From NCBI GenBank assembly GCA_046331425.1, contig JAXLQU010000005.1, forward strand, positions 62,001 to 126,000: 64,000 bases of DNA, written 5' to 3'. The notes beneath the pieces were generated by a model, which saw only the letters and a list, made by a program, of their open reading frames with translations, searched no databases and was not told the origin of the DNA. The translations under genes and the position numbers were made by a program. Source of the DNA: JANNUT01 sp046331425. GTDB taxonomy: Bacteria > Acidobacteriota > Polarisedimenticolia > J045. Below are positions 53,666 through 64,000 of this stretch, piece after piece; positions within the stretch are counted from its first letter, which is position 1, and every line of letters starts with the position of its first letter.

Positions 53666-56600
53666 CGGGCGATTGTTTCAACGGTCCCTCGGAGTAGCCT
53701 CCGGGAAACACGTCGTCTCGCTGCAAGGTCGAGAGTGAGCCGCTCGCTGCAAACTGTTTTCGATCGTCGTCGGAAAGCGTGCCGTAAACGGCTATCGTCA
53801 AGTCGGCCGGCTTCAAATAGCGCTGCGCAACACGCCTGATATCGATCGGCTGGACGAGTTGGACGGCGTCCAAAGTGCGCTTGGCCTGGTCGTAGGGGCG
53901 GTCGTCGAGTTCGTTGCTGAGCATTCGGTTGACGATCGCGAAGTCGTTGGTGAAGCCGAACACGAAGCGGTTTCGCCACGACTCGATCTGCTCGGCAACC
54001 TCTGCCGCCGTCACCGACTCATTCACGATCTTCGCGATCTCCTCGATCGCGACCTGGACCGAGCGGGCCACCGAGGCCTGTTTCGTCTGGTACGACACGA
54101 TCAACGTACCGGGTTGATCCGGCCGTCCCTGGTGCGACAAGGACGAGGACACGCCGTAGGTCAGTCCCTCGCCTGTACGCAGGCGCTCCATCAATCGCGA
54201 TCGAAAACCGGACCCGCCCAAGATGTCGTTGAGGATCTCGAGTGCCGCGTGGTCCGCTTCCGGCGCGCGGCGATCGATCGCTACGTTCTGAACCAGCCGA
54301 ACTGCCGGCTGAGGTAGGTCCTTCTCCACGGTGTAGACACCAGGTCTGGTTCGCGGTTCCCACGACAGCCAAACGCGGCTTTTGTCTGCGGCCGTACGCC
54401 AGCCGGAGAACGTTTCTTCGATCCGAGCCAGCAACTGCTGCTTGTCGAAGTCTCCAACCGCGACAATGTACAGGTTGTCCCGCCCGGTGAATCGGGCCCA
54501 CCCGTCGCGCACCTGGGCGGGAGTGATCGCTTCGATCTGCTGGCGTGAGACCGTGTATCCGAATCGAGGGTGATCCTTCCACATCACATGACTGACAATC
54601 GCGGCAGCACCAAGTCCAGGACTTTCGTAGCGCCGCTTCATCGACTCGATGTACTGGCCCTTGATGGTCTGCAGGCGCTCCTCGTCCAGCCTCGGTTTCA
54701 TCACCATCTCGATCGCTAGCGGCCAGGCCAGGTCGAACGTGCGCCGAAGCGAACGGAACGACGCCCCACACGTCGTGCCGGACGTGTAGATCGAGAAGCT
54801 CATTCCCAATGCCTCTTGCCGTTCCTGCAACGCAGCGGGAGCGAGCGTTTCCGTCCCGCCTTCCGTCAGCAAACTGTCGGCGAGTTCGAAAGGGGCGAGT
54901 TGATCCACGGCGAGTGAGTTCGTCCCACCGAGCCAGGTAAAGCCGAGGTTCACGATGGGAGCGGTGTGATCTTCTCGAACGAAAACCGTAACGCCGGATG
55001 GCAACACCACACGCTCCACCTCCTTCCCGACCTCAGGGAGCTTGAACCTCAACTTCGGAGCCGCTCGAACAGTTGCTATCAGCTTGGTGAAACCGCTCGA
55101 GTGTCGCTGGCCACGTTGACCGACGACTCCGCCATGTTGATCGACTCTCGCCTCACCTCCGCGAACCGCTTTCGCGCCTCCCGGGGTCTTGCGGATTTCG
55201 ATCACCGCGCGCCGCGCCGGTGTCAGGTACTGCTTGGCGACCCTCTGGATCTCTGCTGGCGTCACTGCATTGATCCGCGCCACCGACTCGTCGAGCCAGC
55301 GCACGCTGCCCGCCGTTCGCAGGGCGCTACCGATCAACTGCGCCAAACCCAGGTTGCTCGTCAACGTCTGGGCCCGCCCAACCTCGGTCTGCACTTTGGC
55401 GCGTTCGAGTTCCTCGACAGTGACGCCGCTCTCTTGGATGCGAACGATCTCACGCGTGAAAGCGGCCTCGAGTTCGGCCGTTGTGTGCGCTCCGCTCGGC
55501 GCCGCCTGCACCGTGAACCAGCCTCCGTAACGCATCGAGGTTTGTGACGCGCTGACATAGCTGGCGATCCGTTCGCCCTGCACGATCGACTGATCGAGGC
55601 GAGAGCTCTCCAAACCGCCCAATACACGTCCCAGCAGTTCAAGCGCCGACTGATCCTTCTCGCCCAGCGCGACCGTGCGCCACGCAGCCGAGAGTTTCGG
55701 CTCTGCATCGAACTCGACAACTCTGCGCCGCTCCCCACTTGGCTCCATGTCGGCGGTGATCTGAAGTCGCGGGATCGACTGACGCTTCCATGCCGAGAAG
55801 TACTTCTTGGCGAGTCGCTCGACTTCAGACGCTTTGATATCCCCTACCAGCATCATCTGACAGTTCGAGGGGGAGTAGTAAGTTCGGAAGTAGTCCATCG
55901 CATCTTCGACCGTGAGTCGTTGCAGGTCTGCCGGCCAACCGATCACCGGTGTTGCATAGGGATGGGCGTCGAATAGCAGCGCCTTCTGAGCTTCGAACAT
56001 TTGCCCGTCCGGGCTGTTGTCGTAGCGCAACCGCCGCTCTTCCTGAACCACGTCGCGCTCGGCGTAGAACTCGCGAAACACGGGCCGCAACAGCCGCTCT
56101 GACTCGAGCGCAAACCAAAACTCCAGGCGATTCGAAGGGAGCTGCACGAAGTAGTGAGTGAAGTCGTTGCTGGTCTGGGCGTTCATCCCGACGCCACCCG
56201 CCCGCGTGACCAGCTCGTCGTACTCGTTCTGAATCGTGAGTTGTTGGAGTTGCTGGTCCAGAGCGCTGATCTGCTTCTTGAGCGCCTCGATCGTGGCGGG
56301 ATCGGCTGGAGCGAACGGATCAGCCTGTCGATCGAGTTCCGTGTGGAGCGTGTGCCACAGCATCGATTGACGCTGCAAAAGCGCTCGCTCCTTCACCCCG
56401 TCGGTCACGCCGATCGTGGCCGAGCCTTTGAACATCATGTGCTCCAGCAGGTGCGCGATACCGCTGCGCCCTTTTGGATCCATCGCGCCACCCACGCCGA
56501 ACTGATAGAGGGCGGCGAACGTCGGAGACGTCGGCTTCTCGAGCACCGCGATCCGCAGTCCATTGTCGAGCCTGATCTCTTTGATCTGCGATGACAACAG

Positions 56601-56696
56601 CGACTGGCTCGTGTCCGAGGCGGCCGCGTTGCGAGCGTGGGTTGCCGGAAGAAATACGAGTGCAGTGCTCACCAAGAGAGTTCGGACGCTGCTCAC
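53652..56696 (-). CDS. Exported M16 family zinc peptidase (two M16 modules)
   Basis: A 1014-aa secreted protease of the pitrilysin/insulinase superfamily, probably periplasmic. A signal peptide starts at GTG 56696 (AAGGAG upstream): SSVRTLLVSTALVFLPATH. The active module has the inverted zinc motif HLLEHMMFKGS (His82, Glu85, His86) and DVVQEERRLRYDNS supplying the distal Glu. The second module (from about residue 520) starts VERVVLPSGVTVFVREDHTA and lacks HxxEH, as expected for a regulatory half. The inter-module linker is charged and Gly-rich. Confidence 0.9.
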   Translation of the reverse strand: MSSVRTLLVSTALVFLPATHARNAAASDTSQSLLSSQIKEIRLDNGLRIAVLEKPTSPTFAALYQFGVGGAMDPKGRSGIAHLLEHMMFKGSATIGVTDGVKERALLQRQSMLWHTLHTELDRQADPFAPADPATIEALKKQISALDQQLQQLTIQNEYDELVTRAGGVGMNAQTSNDFTHYFVQLPSNRLEFWFALESERLLRPVFREFYAERDVVQEERRLRYDNSPDGQMFEAQKALLFDAHPYATPVIGWPADLQRLTVEDAMDYFRTYYSPSNCQMMLVGDIKASEVERLAKKYFSAWKRQSIPRLQITADMEPSGERRRVVEFDAEPKLSAAWRTVALGEKDQSALELLGRVLGGLESSRLDQSIVQGERIASYVSASQTSMRYGGWFTVQAAPSGAHTTAELEAAFTREIVRIQESGVTVEELERAKVQTEVGRAQTLTSNLGLAQLIGSALRTAGSVRWLDESVARINAVTPAEIQRVAKQYLTPARRAVIEIRKTPGGAKAVRGGEARVDQHGGVVGQRGQRHSSGFTKLIATVRAAPKLRFKLPEVGKEVERVVLPSGVTVFVREDHTAPIVNLGFTWLGGTNSLAVDQLAPFELADSLLTEGGTETLAPAALQERQEALGMSFSIYTSGTTCGASFRSLRRTFDLAWPLAIEMVMKPRLDEERLQTIKGQYIESMKRRYESPGLGAAAIVSHVMWKDHPRFGYTVSRQQIEAITPAQVRDGWARFTGRDNLYIVAVGDFDKQQLLARIEETFSGWRTAADKSRVWLSWEPRTRPGVYTVEKDLPQPAVRLVQNVAIDRRAPEADHAALEILNDILGGSGFRSRLMERLRTGEGLTYGVSSSLSHQGRPDQPGTLIVSYQTKQASVARSVQVAIEEIAKIVNESVTAAEVAEQIESWRNRFVFGFTNDFAIVNRMLSNELDDRPYDQAKRTLDAVQLVQPIDIRRVAQRYLKPADLTIAVYGTLSDDDRKQFAASGSLSTLQRDDVFPGGYSEGPLKQSPVSPQ

Positions 56697-56762
56697 TGCG
56701 GATCTCCTTCTATTCTTCGGACCAGTCGGCTCTCGGCTGCCGCTGTTGCGCACCGCGCTCGA

Positions 56763-57446
56763 CTACTCCGAGGCAATCTGCGGCGCGATGCACTCGAGGT
56801 CGTCGTTTCGTGCGTTGTTGATTCGTCGCGAGATCGGCTGCAAGCGCAGCTTCGCCCAGGCGCAGGGCGCGAGCCACGATATCAGCGCCGAGGTGTCGCG
56901 GCGCTCGGGATCGAGCCAGTCCTCGTGCGCCTCGGGAGGAAGCATGACCGGCATTCGTGTGTGCACCGCACGCACCGAGTCGTTGGCCTCGGTCGTGACG
57001 ATCGTGAACGACTCGATCGGCGCCGCAGCATCCTTCGGTTTCCAACTCTCCCACAGGCCTGCGAATGCAAACGGCTCTCGAGTCTGGAGCGTAATCCACC
57101 AAGGTTGTTTGAGCTTTCCGTCGGCGACCCATTCGATGAACCCATCGGCGGGAACCAAACATCGCCGGCGTTGCAGCGCCGTGCGAAACGCCGGTTTCTC
57201 ACTCAGAGTTTCGGCGCGGGCGTTGATCAGGCGCACTCCTATCGACGGATCTTTGGCCCAGGAAGGAATCAAACCCCAATGAGCGCTGTCGAGCGTGCGT
57301 TCGCCCCCAGCCGCTGCTGCCCGCACGATCGCCGCTGCTTGAGTGGGCGCGATGTTGTAACGCGGCTGCAATGCTGGAACCGACGTCAACCCAAAGGCTG
57401 TCGCTATCGCCGAGGGAGGCACTGTCAGCGTGTATCGTCCGCACAT
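56763..57446 (-). CDS. SRAP (YedK/HMCES) abasic-site protein
   Basis: A 227-aa SOS response-associated protein that covalently traps abasic sites in ssDNA through its N-terminal Cys. MCGRYTL supplies Cys2 after Met removal; RYNIAPTQAAAIVRA, HWGLIPSWAKDP, INARAETLSEKPAFR, DGFIEWVADGK and HTRMPVMLPPEAHEDWLDP are the conserved residues. The start is the ATG at 57446 because MCGRYTL must begin the protein. It is divergent to nothing; it follows pheT and precedes the M16 gene. Confidence 0.95.
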   Translation of the reverse strand: MCGRYTLTVPPSAIATAFGLTSVPALQPRYNIAPTQAAAIVRAAAAGGERTLDSAHWGLIPSWAKDPSIGVRLINARAETLSEKPAFRTALQRRRCLVPADGFIEWVADGKLKQPWWITLQTREPFAFAGLWESWKPKDAAAPIESFTIVTTEANDSVRAVHTRMPVMLPPEAHEDWLDPERRDTSALISWLAPCAWAKLRLQPISRRINNARNDDLECIAPQIASE

Positions 57447-57518
57447 GACGCGCGCAGCAAACCACGAACCGCCGCGGTGAAGCAACTACCAGCGGGTCTT
57501 GCAGCAGCAAATCGACAG

Positions 57519-59326
57519 TCACGCTTGCAATCGCAACTCCAGCGCCGCCACGGGGTGGATGATGCGGTGATGCTCGAGTGCGGCGGGGTGAATCTCGCCC
57601 AAGCGCCCGCGGAAGATATCGTCGATCCACAACTCGGCACCGCGACCCGGCACGAACAGCGCACTTGTGCTGCGACGCCACTCGATCGTCGCGGTGCCGG
57701 CCAGCAGTTCCCGCAAGAGAGCCTCTGTCAGCGCGCGGATATCGGCGTAGCCCAGACCATCTCCCGCCAAAGCCGCTGACGCAACCAAGAATTCGCTGGC
57801 ACCCGACTCGACACTTTCATCCAACTGCGCACAGAGCCCGACCTCGAAGATCCGTTGCGGATAAGGGTGGCCAAGATTCAAAGCCAGAGTTTCCATCAGG
57901 CCCGGCAGGGTGGAGACCCGCACCATCGTCTGATCGACGCTGATCGGGTGAGCGAGCGTGACGTGTTTCCGATCATCGAGCAGTCCCGTGCGCTGAAACG
58001 CCGCCGACTCGTTGGTCAACGGCAGCGTGATCACCTCGGTGACGCCCAAGCCGATCAGTGCGGTACGCGCGCGGGTCGCCAACTGCTCTCTGGGATGGGG
58101 GGCGCCAAAGGTCGCTGCCGTTACCAATACATTGGGAATGTTGTCGTAGCCGTACGCGATCGCGATGTCTTCGACCAGATCGCGTTCGTGCATGATGTCG
58201 GACCGGAATGGAGCGACTTCGACGTCCACTCGATCGCCGTCCGCATGTGCATCATGTCGCATTCGCTTCAGTAGCTCGACAATCTCCGTCGCCGTCGCAT
58301 CGATCCCGATCAGACGAGCGGCTGCCTGCGCGTCGACGCTGACACGCTGCGGCGTGAAGTCGGGAGTGACGCGGGAACCGGCCGGATAGTCGATCGTCAC
58401 GCTGCGTACCGTGGCACCCGGCGATGATTCCAACAAACTCGTGACCACGATCGCCAACGCCCGATCGACCTGTCGATCGTCCAGGCCGGTGCAGTCGATG
58501 AACAGATCCCGGGACTCTCGCGTGACGCGAGTTCGTTCACTGTTGATGATCGGGATCATCGCCAACACACCCCCCGCTTCGTCCTGCAAGAGAGGCACGC
58601 AACCGGCGGACTCGAGCAACCAAGCGAAGGCCTTGCCTTTCGGGTGTCGCGTCAAGATCTGTTCAGGAGTCAGTGCGTTGCCGGGGTCGGCAACATCGAA
58701 GCCCAGCGGCACGAAGCGCAGTTCATTCCACCCAGCCGCTCGGTAACGCAACCGCGGCCCTTTCACCGTCGCCAGGTCGTAGACGCCGACCGACGCCAGC
58801 TTCCTGTCACGTCCCAACGCCCAGTGCACGTTCTCCTGCAGCTTCATCAGAGAGCGCAACGAGGCTTCGCTGAACTGCACACCTTCGACGATCGCACAGG
58901 CAATCCTCGGTCGGCGTACTTCAGGGCCAGCAAGAGCTTTGTCGACATCGACGCGCCAATCGCTGGGCTTCACCGCGTAGGTTGGCGCGCCGCTCGCCAG
59001 ACCGAGGAAGCCCTTCATGGCACGCGCCAAACCCGCGGGATCGAAGACGTCGGGACGGACCGCGAGCAACTCCATGCGAAGTGTCTCGACCGTTCCCTGC
59101 TCCGCAGGATTTTGCGCACGTAGATCGGCGCCGCAGCGGTCGCACTGTGCCGGGGGCGGCTCACCCTTCGGCGATTCGGAGAGCGCGGCGCAGGCAGCAC
59201 ATCGGTACCGTACAACCACCACCCGCCCCTCGACCGAGCAGCCAAAGCGATGCAACTCATCGACCAGTTGGTCGCTTGGAAGTGTGGTCCCAAGGCAGGC
59301 GAAGAACTCGTCGAGTGGAACTCCAA

Positions 59327-59336
<10 letters not shown>
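57519..59336 (-). CDS. pheT: Phenylalanyl-tRNA synthetase beta subunit, archaeal/eukaryotic type
   Basis: A 605-aa PheT. Bacterial PheT is about 800 aa with an EMAP (tRNA-binding) domain; this one is short and lacks it, like archaeal PheT. It starts at GTG 59336 (MPVVGVPLDEFFACLG), behind GAGGAG, overlapping pheS by 10 nt. A zinc-ribbon-like insert follows: RYRCAACAAL...AQCDRCGADL. Other archaeal-type blocks are PIINSERTRVTRESRDLFI, PDFTPQRVSVDAQAAARLIG and HERDLVEDIAIAYGYDNIPN. Confidence 0.88.
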
Positions 59337-60856
<1,520 letters not shown>

Positions 60857-60915
60857 GGAGTCGATTTCCTCCGGAAAAGTGCGGCATTCTAGCCCAGAAG
60901 ATCGTGCTGCCTGCC

Positions 60916-60921
60916 TATAAT
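60916..60921 (+). promoter_or_regulatory. Candidate -10 element upstream of zapA
   Basis: A perfect TATAAT at 60916-60921, about 28 nt before the zapA ATG. No convincing -35 is seen 16-18 nt upstream. Confidence 0.4.
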
Positions 60922-60949
60922 CTGCCGACTCGAGCAGCGGAGAACGCGT

Positions 60950-61273
60950 ATGCAGAAGGGCTCCCGCGGGAATCCAGAAAGAACGGTGGAAGTCACGATG
61001 GGCGGCCGGCCGTACCGGCTGCGCGGGAACGACCCCGAAACACTGATCCGGCTTGCAGCCGAGGTCGATTCGGCCTTGGCCGACGTTTCGCCCCATGCGG
61101 CGCCTATCGAGGACATCAAGATCGCGGTGCTCGCCGCCCTGAATCTTGCCGGGGATCGCGATGCGGAGCGCCGGGCGTTGCGAGAGAAGCTGCAAGCGAC
61201 CGCCGAGCGGATCGCACAACTGGAGACTCGGCTGCGCCAAACCCGCGCGGTTGCCGTAGGCGAAAGTCATTGA
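60950..61273 (+). CDS. zapA: Cell division protein ZapA
   Basis: A 107-aa protein that bundles FtsZ. The N-terminal domain reads TVEVTMGGRPYRLRGNDPET, followed by LIRLAAEVDSALADV and KIAVLAALNLAGDRDA; the rest is a coiled coil. It has the family's small size and the usual zapA-6S RNA neighbourhood. Confidence 0.88.
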   Translation: MQKGSRGNPERTVEVTMGGRPYRLRGNDPETLIRLAAEVDSALADVSPHAAPIEDIKIAVLAALNLAGDRDAERRALREKLQATAERIAQLETRLRQTRAVAVGESH

Positions 61274-61325
61274 TCGAACGGCCATTGGTTGACCTTCGAT
61301 CATCGCTCCGCCGATACTACGGGGC

Positions 61326-61515
61326 GATCGGCTACGGCTCTTTGGGATAAGCGCGCTGGTGCACGTTGACCCAACACCTGAGATAGGGAGCCTGGGCTCC
61401 GCCTGTAGTGTGCAAGCCTCTCGTGAGGAGGAAGCCTAAGCCGGCGGGAGGGCACCCACCTGGTCGGTACCAGGGCTCAATGACTCGCGCGCGCCCTGCG
61501 AGGGCCGTGCCGATC
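61326..61515 (+). ncRNA. ssrS: 6S RNA
   Basis: About 190 nt between zapA and rny, the usual place of 6S RNA. The closing stem pairs GATCGGCTACGGCTCT (61326-61341) with AGGGCCGTGCCGATC (61501-61515) with few mismatches. The 3' half reads GGAAGCCTAAGCCGG, then GCACCCACCTGG...CCAGGGCTCA, matching E. coli 6S blocks (AGAAGCCUUAAA, CACCUUG...AAGGGUUCA). A central bubble mimicking an open promoter is expected around 61350-61380 and 61440. Confidence 0.85.
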
Positions 61516-61559
61516 ACTTACGGTTGAAGCCTTCCCACGTGCGGGGAGATGTTGGTGCG

Positions 61560-63113
61560 ATGACGCTCTGGATTGCGGCCTTTGCGGCCGCTGTTGTGGT
61601 TGCAGTCGTACTTGCTGCATTGCTCGCCCGCCGCCATCGTCACGCGGCGGGTTTGCAAGAGCGTTTGCGCGAGCTCGAGGCCTCCACCGAACGGACCGTC
61701 AAGGATTCGGTCACTCAGCGACTGCGGCAAGAAGAGGCCCGCCTAGCCAAAGACATCGACTCGCGACGTACCGAACTGGCGCGGCGCGAGGAAGAGCTCT
61801 CGCGTGGGCAGGCCGAGCTTGCCGAATCGCGCCTCAAGTCGGAGGAACAAGCGGCAGCCCTCGATGCCAAGGCGGAGCTGCTGGCCGAGCGCGCCGGCCA
61901 ATTCGATACGCGCGCTCGTGAGCTGGAGCAAAAGACGGCAGCGTTGGAGCAGGCGGAATCTGCTGTTCGTGCTCGCCTCGAAGAGGTCGCGGGTCTCACC
62001 ACGGATCAAGCTCGTCAGCGGCTGATGGATGAGGCTGAGCGAGAAGTTCAGGCCGATGTCGCACGCATGGTCCAGCGAGCCGATGAGGCGGCGCGCCGAG
62101 AATCGGAAGACAAGGCGCGAGAGGCGACGCTCCGCGCACTCTCTACGTTGCGAGGCTCGGTTGTGGCGGAGGGCACGATCACCGTCGTGACACTGCCGAG
62201 CGACGAAATGAAGGGCCGCGTGATCGGGCGAGAGGGTCGCAATATCCGCGCGTTGGAGTTGGCAACCGGTGTCGATCTGTTGGTCGACGATACGCCGCGC
62301 GCGATCTTGTTATCGTCTTGGGATCCGTTGCGACGCGCGATCGCGTCACGGTCGCTGGCCAAACTGGTGGAGGACGGGCGGATCCATCCGGCGCGCATCG
62401 AGGAGGTCGTCGACAAGACGCGCCAGGAGGTCGATGAGGAATCGCGCGAGCGCGGCGAACGCGTTTGCTTTGAGCTCGGGCTCGCGGGCGTGCACGATCG
62501 CTTGATCCTCCTGCTCGGCCGCCTCGACTTCATGCGCGATCACGGACAGAACCTGCTGCACCGTGGGCGCGAGGTCGCGCAGCTTTCGGGCGCGATCGCC
62601 GACGAGTTGCGTGTCGCCAGCGACACCCTGCGACGCGCCGGATTGCTGCATGAGGTTGCGCGAGCCGAACAGACCCCACTCTTGACTCACTGGGCGATCG
62701 CGAGTGCTGATTTGGCGACGCGATTCGGCGAGAAGCCCGCCGTCGCGGCAACGATTCGAGCGTTGGCCTCGCCCCCCGATGCACCGCGCACACCGGAGGG
62801 CGTGATCCTCAGCACGGCGCGACGCCTCTCCTTGTCTCGACCGGGCGCTCGAAACGAAAACCTGCAGCGTTTCATGGACCGCCAACAGGAGATCGAAGCG
62901 CTGGCACTCGCGCGTGACGGAGTCGAGATCGCCGTCGCCGTGCGCGCGGGAAGAGAATTGCGGGTGCATTTGCGAGCCGATGCGGTGCCCGATGACGGCG
63001 CTCACTTGATGGCGCGAGAACTGGCGCGGGCGATCGAGAAGCGTGTCGATTATCCAGGTCAGGTTCGAGTCACGGTCATACGCGAGACACGCGCCGTCTC
63101 GTTCGCCGTCTGA
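61560..63113 (+). CDS. rny: RNase Y-like protein with degenerate HD active site
   Basis: A 517-aa protein with the RNase Y plan: N-terminal membrane helix (LWIAAFAAAVVVAVVLAALL), a long coiled coil (about 30-190), KH domain with GRVIGREGRNIRALELATG (about 219-237) and a C-terminal HD-like domain. The HD metal ligands are lost: QNVLxHSxEV is QNLLHRGREV (about 330-339), LLHDIGKA is LLHEVARA, the HH of the third motif is SP (ASPPDA) and AADAxSAARPGAR is TARRLSLSRPGAR. It is probably not an endonuclease; it may be a scaffold. The start ATG 61560 has GGGGAG about 10 nt upstream. Confidence 0.85.
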   Translation: MTLWIAAFAAAVVVAVVLAALLARRHRHAAGLQERLRELEASTERTVKDSVTQRLRQEEARLAKDIDSRRTELARREEELSRGQAELAESRLKSEEQAAALDAKAELLAERAGQFDTRARELEQKTAALEQAESAVRARLEEVAGLTTDQARQRLMDEAEREVQADVARMVQRADEAARRESEDKAREATLRALSTLRGSVVAEGTITVVTLPSDEMKGRVIGREGRNIRALELATGVDLLVDDTPRAILLSSWDPLRRAIASRSLAKLVEDGRIHPARIEEVVDKTRQEVDEESRERGERVCFELGLAGVHDRLILLLGRLDFMRDHGQNLLHRGREVAQLSGAIADELRVASDTLRRAGLLHEVARAEQTPLLTHWAIASADLATRFGEKPAVAATIRALASPPDAPRTPEGVILSTARRLSLSRPGARNENLQRFMDRQQEIEALALARDGVEIAVAVRAGRELRVHLRADAVPDDGAHLMARELARAIEKRVDYPGQVRVTVIRETRAVSFAV

Positions 63114-63122
63114 TCTCGCACC

Positions 63123-63914
63123 ATGATCAAACTTCTCGCAGTCGGCGACGTCTTCGGAGATCCAGGGCGCAAGATGGTGACCACTCACCTACCCCGACTG
63201 CGCGACGAGTTGGGCGCGGGCCTGGTGATCGTCAACGTCGAGAACATGCATAACGGGCGCGGCGCGGATGCGGCGGGGGTACGCGCGATCCTGGACGCGG
63301 GTGCCGACTGCCTGACCTCCGGAAACCACATCTGGTCGCACAAGGAACACGAACGTCTCCTCGAGCGTGAGACGCGCCTGCTGCGGCCGGCGAACTACCC
63401 GGAGCCCTGCCCGGGGCAAGGTGTCACGGTCGTCTCGTCCCATGAAGGGGCCAGGGTCGGCGTGATCAACCTGATCGGCCGCTTGTTCATGGCTCCGGTG
63501 GACGATCCGTTTCGGATTGCCGACGAGGTCATCGCCGCGCTTGCGGGAAAAGCCGATCTGATCGCGCTGGACTTCCACGCGGAAGCCACCTCGGAGAAGC
63601 AGGCCTTGGCGTCCTACCTCGATGGGCGAGTCGCCGCGATCTGGGGGACACACACGCACGTTCAGACCGCCGATGCGCGCGTGCTGCCGCAAGGTACCGG
63701 CTACATCACGGATCTCGGCATGACCGGACCCTACGACTCGGTGATCGGGATGGATCGTCAGCCGGCGATCGCGCGATTCCTCACATCACGCGGCTCCCGG
63801 TCGATTCCCGCGGCGCAAGAAGCGGGTTTGCGCGGCGCGCTGTTCGATCTGGACGAGTCGACGGGCCGCTGCTTGGCCGTCACTCGAATTGCGCTGGGTG
63901 GTGGCGGTTCATGA
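63123..63914 (+). CDS. ymdB: YmdB-family metallophosphoesterase (TIGR00282)
   Basis: A 263-aa dinuclear metal phosphodiesterase. LLAVGDVFGDPGRK gives the first metal Asp; VNVENMHNGRGADA the Glu/Asn; LTSGNHIWSHKEHE, ALDFHAEATSEKQA and WGTHTHVQTADARVLP the remaining ligands. In B. subtilis ymdB follows rny. It begins 9 nt after rny and its stop overlaps xseA by 4 nt. Confidence 0.94.
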   Translation: MIKLLAVGDVFGDPGRKMVTTHLPRLRDELGAGLVIVNVENMHNGRGADAAGVRAILDAGADCLTSGNHIWSHKEHERLLERETRLLRPANYPEPCPGQGVTVVSSHEGARVGVINLIGRLFMAPVDDPFRIADEVIAALAGKADLIALDFHAEATSEKQALASYLDGRVAAIWGTHTHVQTADARVLPQGTGYITDLGMTGPYDSVIGMDRQPAIARFLTSRGSRSIPAAQEAGLRGALFDLDESTGRCLAVTRIALGGGGS

Positions 63915-64000
63915 CCCGTGATCTGTTTTCTTTCGAGCAGGACGATATCGCCCCGCACCCCGGCACACGCGTCGCGCCGTTGACGGTCACGCAGCTCAAC
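63911..64000 (+). CDS. xseA: Exodeoxyribonuclease VII large subunit (N-terminal part)
   Basis: Only 30 codons are present. MTRDLFSFEQ and the OB-fold start PLTVTQLN fit XseA, whose N-terminus usually reads (Y/L)TVSQLN. It is coupled to ymdB (ATGA) and runs off the right edge. Confidence 0.7.
   Translation, partial: MTRDLFSFEQDDIAPHPGTRVAPLTVTQLN

Overview
The window is a gene-dense, high-GC stretch of a bacterial chromosome: core housekeeping genes on both strands, short operons, many 4-base stop/start overlaps. A Gram-negative envelope is indicated by an RND/OMF/adaptor metal pump, RseP, a large M16 protease and multiheme cytochrome motifs. I cannot fix the phylum from sequence alone. Several genes are unusual for ordinary Proteobacteria: an archaeal/eukaryotic-type PheRS pair, an archaeal-type (type II) GAPDH-like enzyme and a long-form IspG. 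A deep-branching lineage is therefore likely. There is no prophage, insertion sequence or CRISPR array.

Layout. 1-3.3 kb (minus): accA (partial), xerD, dtd, murJ. 3.4-4.7 kb (plus): ssb and a secreted FnIII-like protein. 4.8-6.6 kb (minus): a YfgM-like TPR protein, tRNA-Arg, apt, acyP. 6.7-13 kb (plus): a Cus/Czc-type heavy-metal efflux operon opened by a small Cys-rich exported protein. 13-18 kb: dedA, nat, a class V aminotransferase, tRNA-Pro(CGG), pcm-surE, tRNA-Pro(GGG). 18-20 kb: a frameshifted coiled-coil gene, a MerR-like regulator, rapZ. 20.4-21.5 kb: GAPDH-like gene ending in a strong terminator. 21.6-26.7 kb (minus): yceD-rpmF-plsX-fabD-fabG-acpP-fabF, without fabH and with plsX frameshifted. 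26.8-31 kb: mutL, a stand-alone sigma region-4 protein behind a sigma-54-type promoter, a metallophosphatase-tetraheme fusion, maf. 31-41 kb (minus): gcvT-gcvH, pseudopilin and HhH genes, rseP-dxr-cdsA-uppS, truA-ldcA-M20 peptidase, rnpB. 41.7-44.4 kb (plus): dnaB and an apparent selenoprotein, a rhodanese domain fused to a potassium-channel pore and interrupted by one in-frame TGA. 45-49.4 kb (minus): ispG, an alpha/alpha-toroid protein, carA. 49.6-53.7 kb (plus): tRNA-Val, thrS, rpmI, rplT, a THUMP methyltransferase. 53.7-60.9 kb (minus): M16 protease, SRAP protein, pheT, pheS. 60.9-64 kb (plus): zapA, 6S RNA, an RNase Y whose HD active site is destroyed, ymdB, xseA (partial).

Best leads: (1) the rhodanese/K+-channel gene, where TGA replaces the second Cys of a YCxGxxC rhodanese loop and is followed, 11 nt later, by a SECIS-like hairpin; (2) the RNase Y pseudoenzyme; (3) the sigma-54-promoter/region-4 sigma module; (4) archaeal-type PheRS and GAPDH. 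Two frameshifts (plsX and the coiled-coil gene) mean that sequencing error must be excluded before any single-base interpretation, including the TGA.
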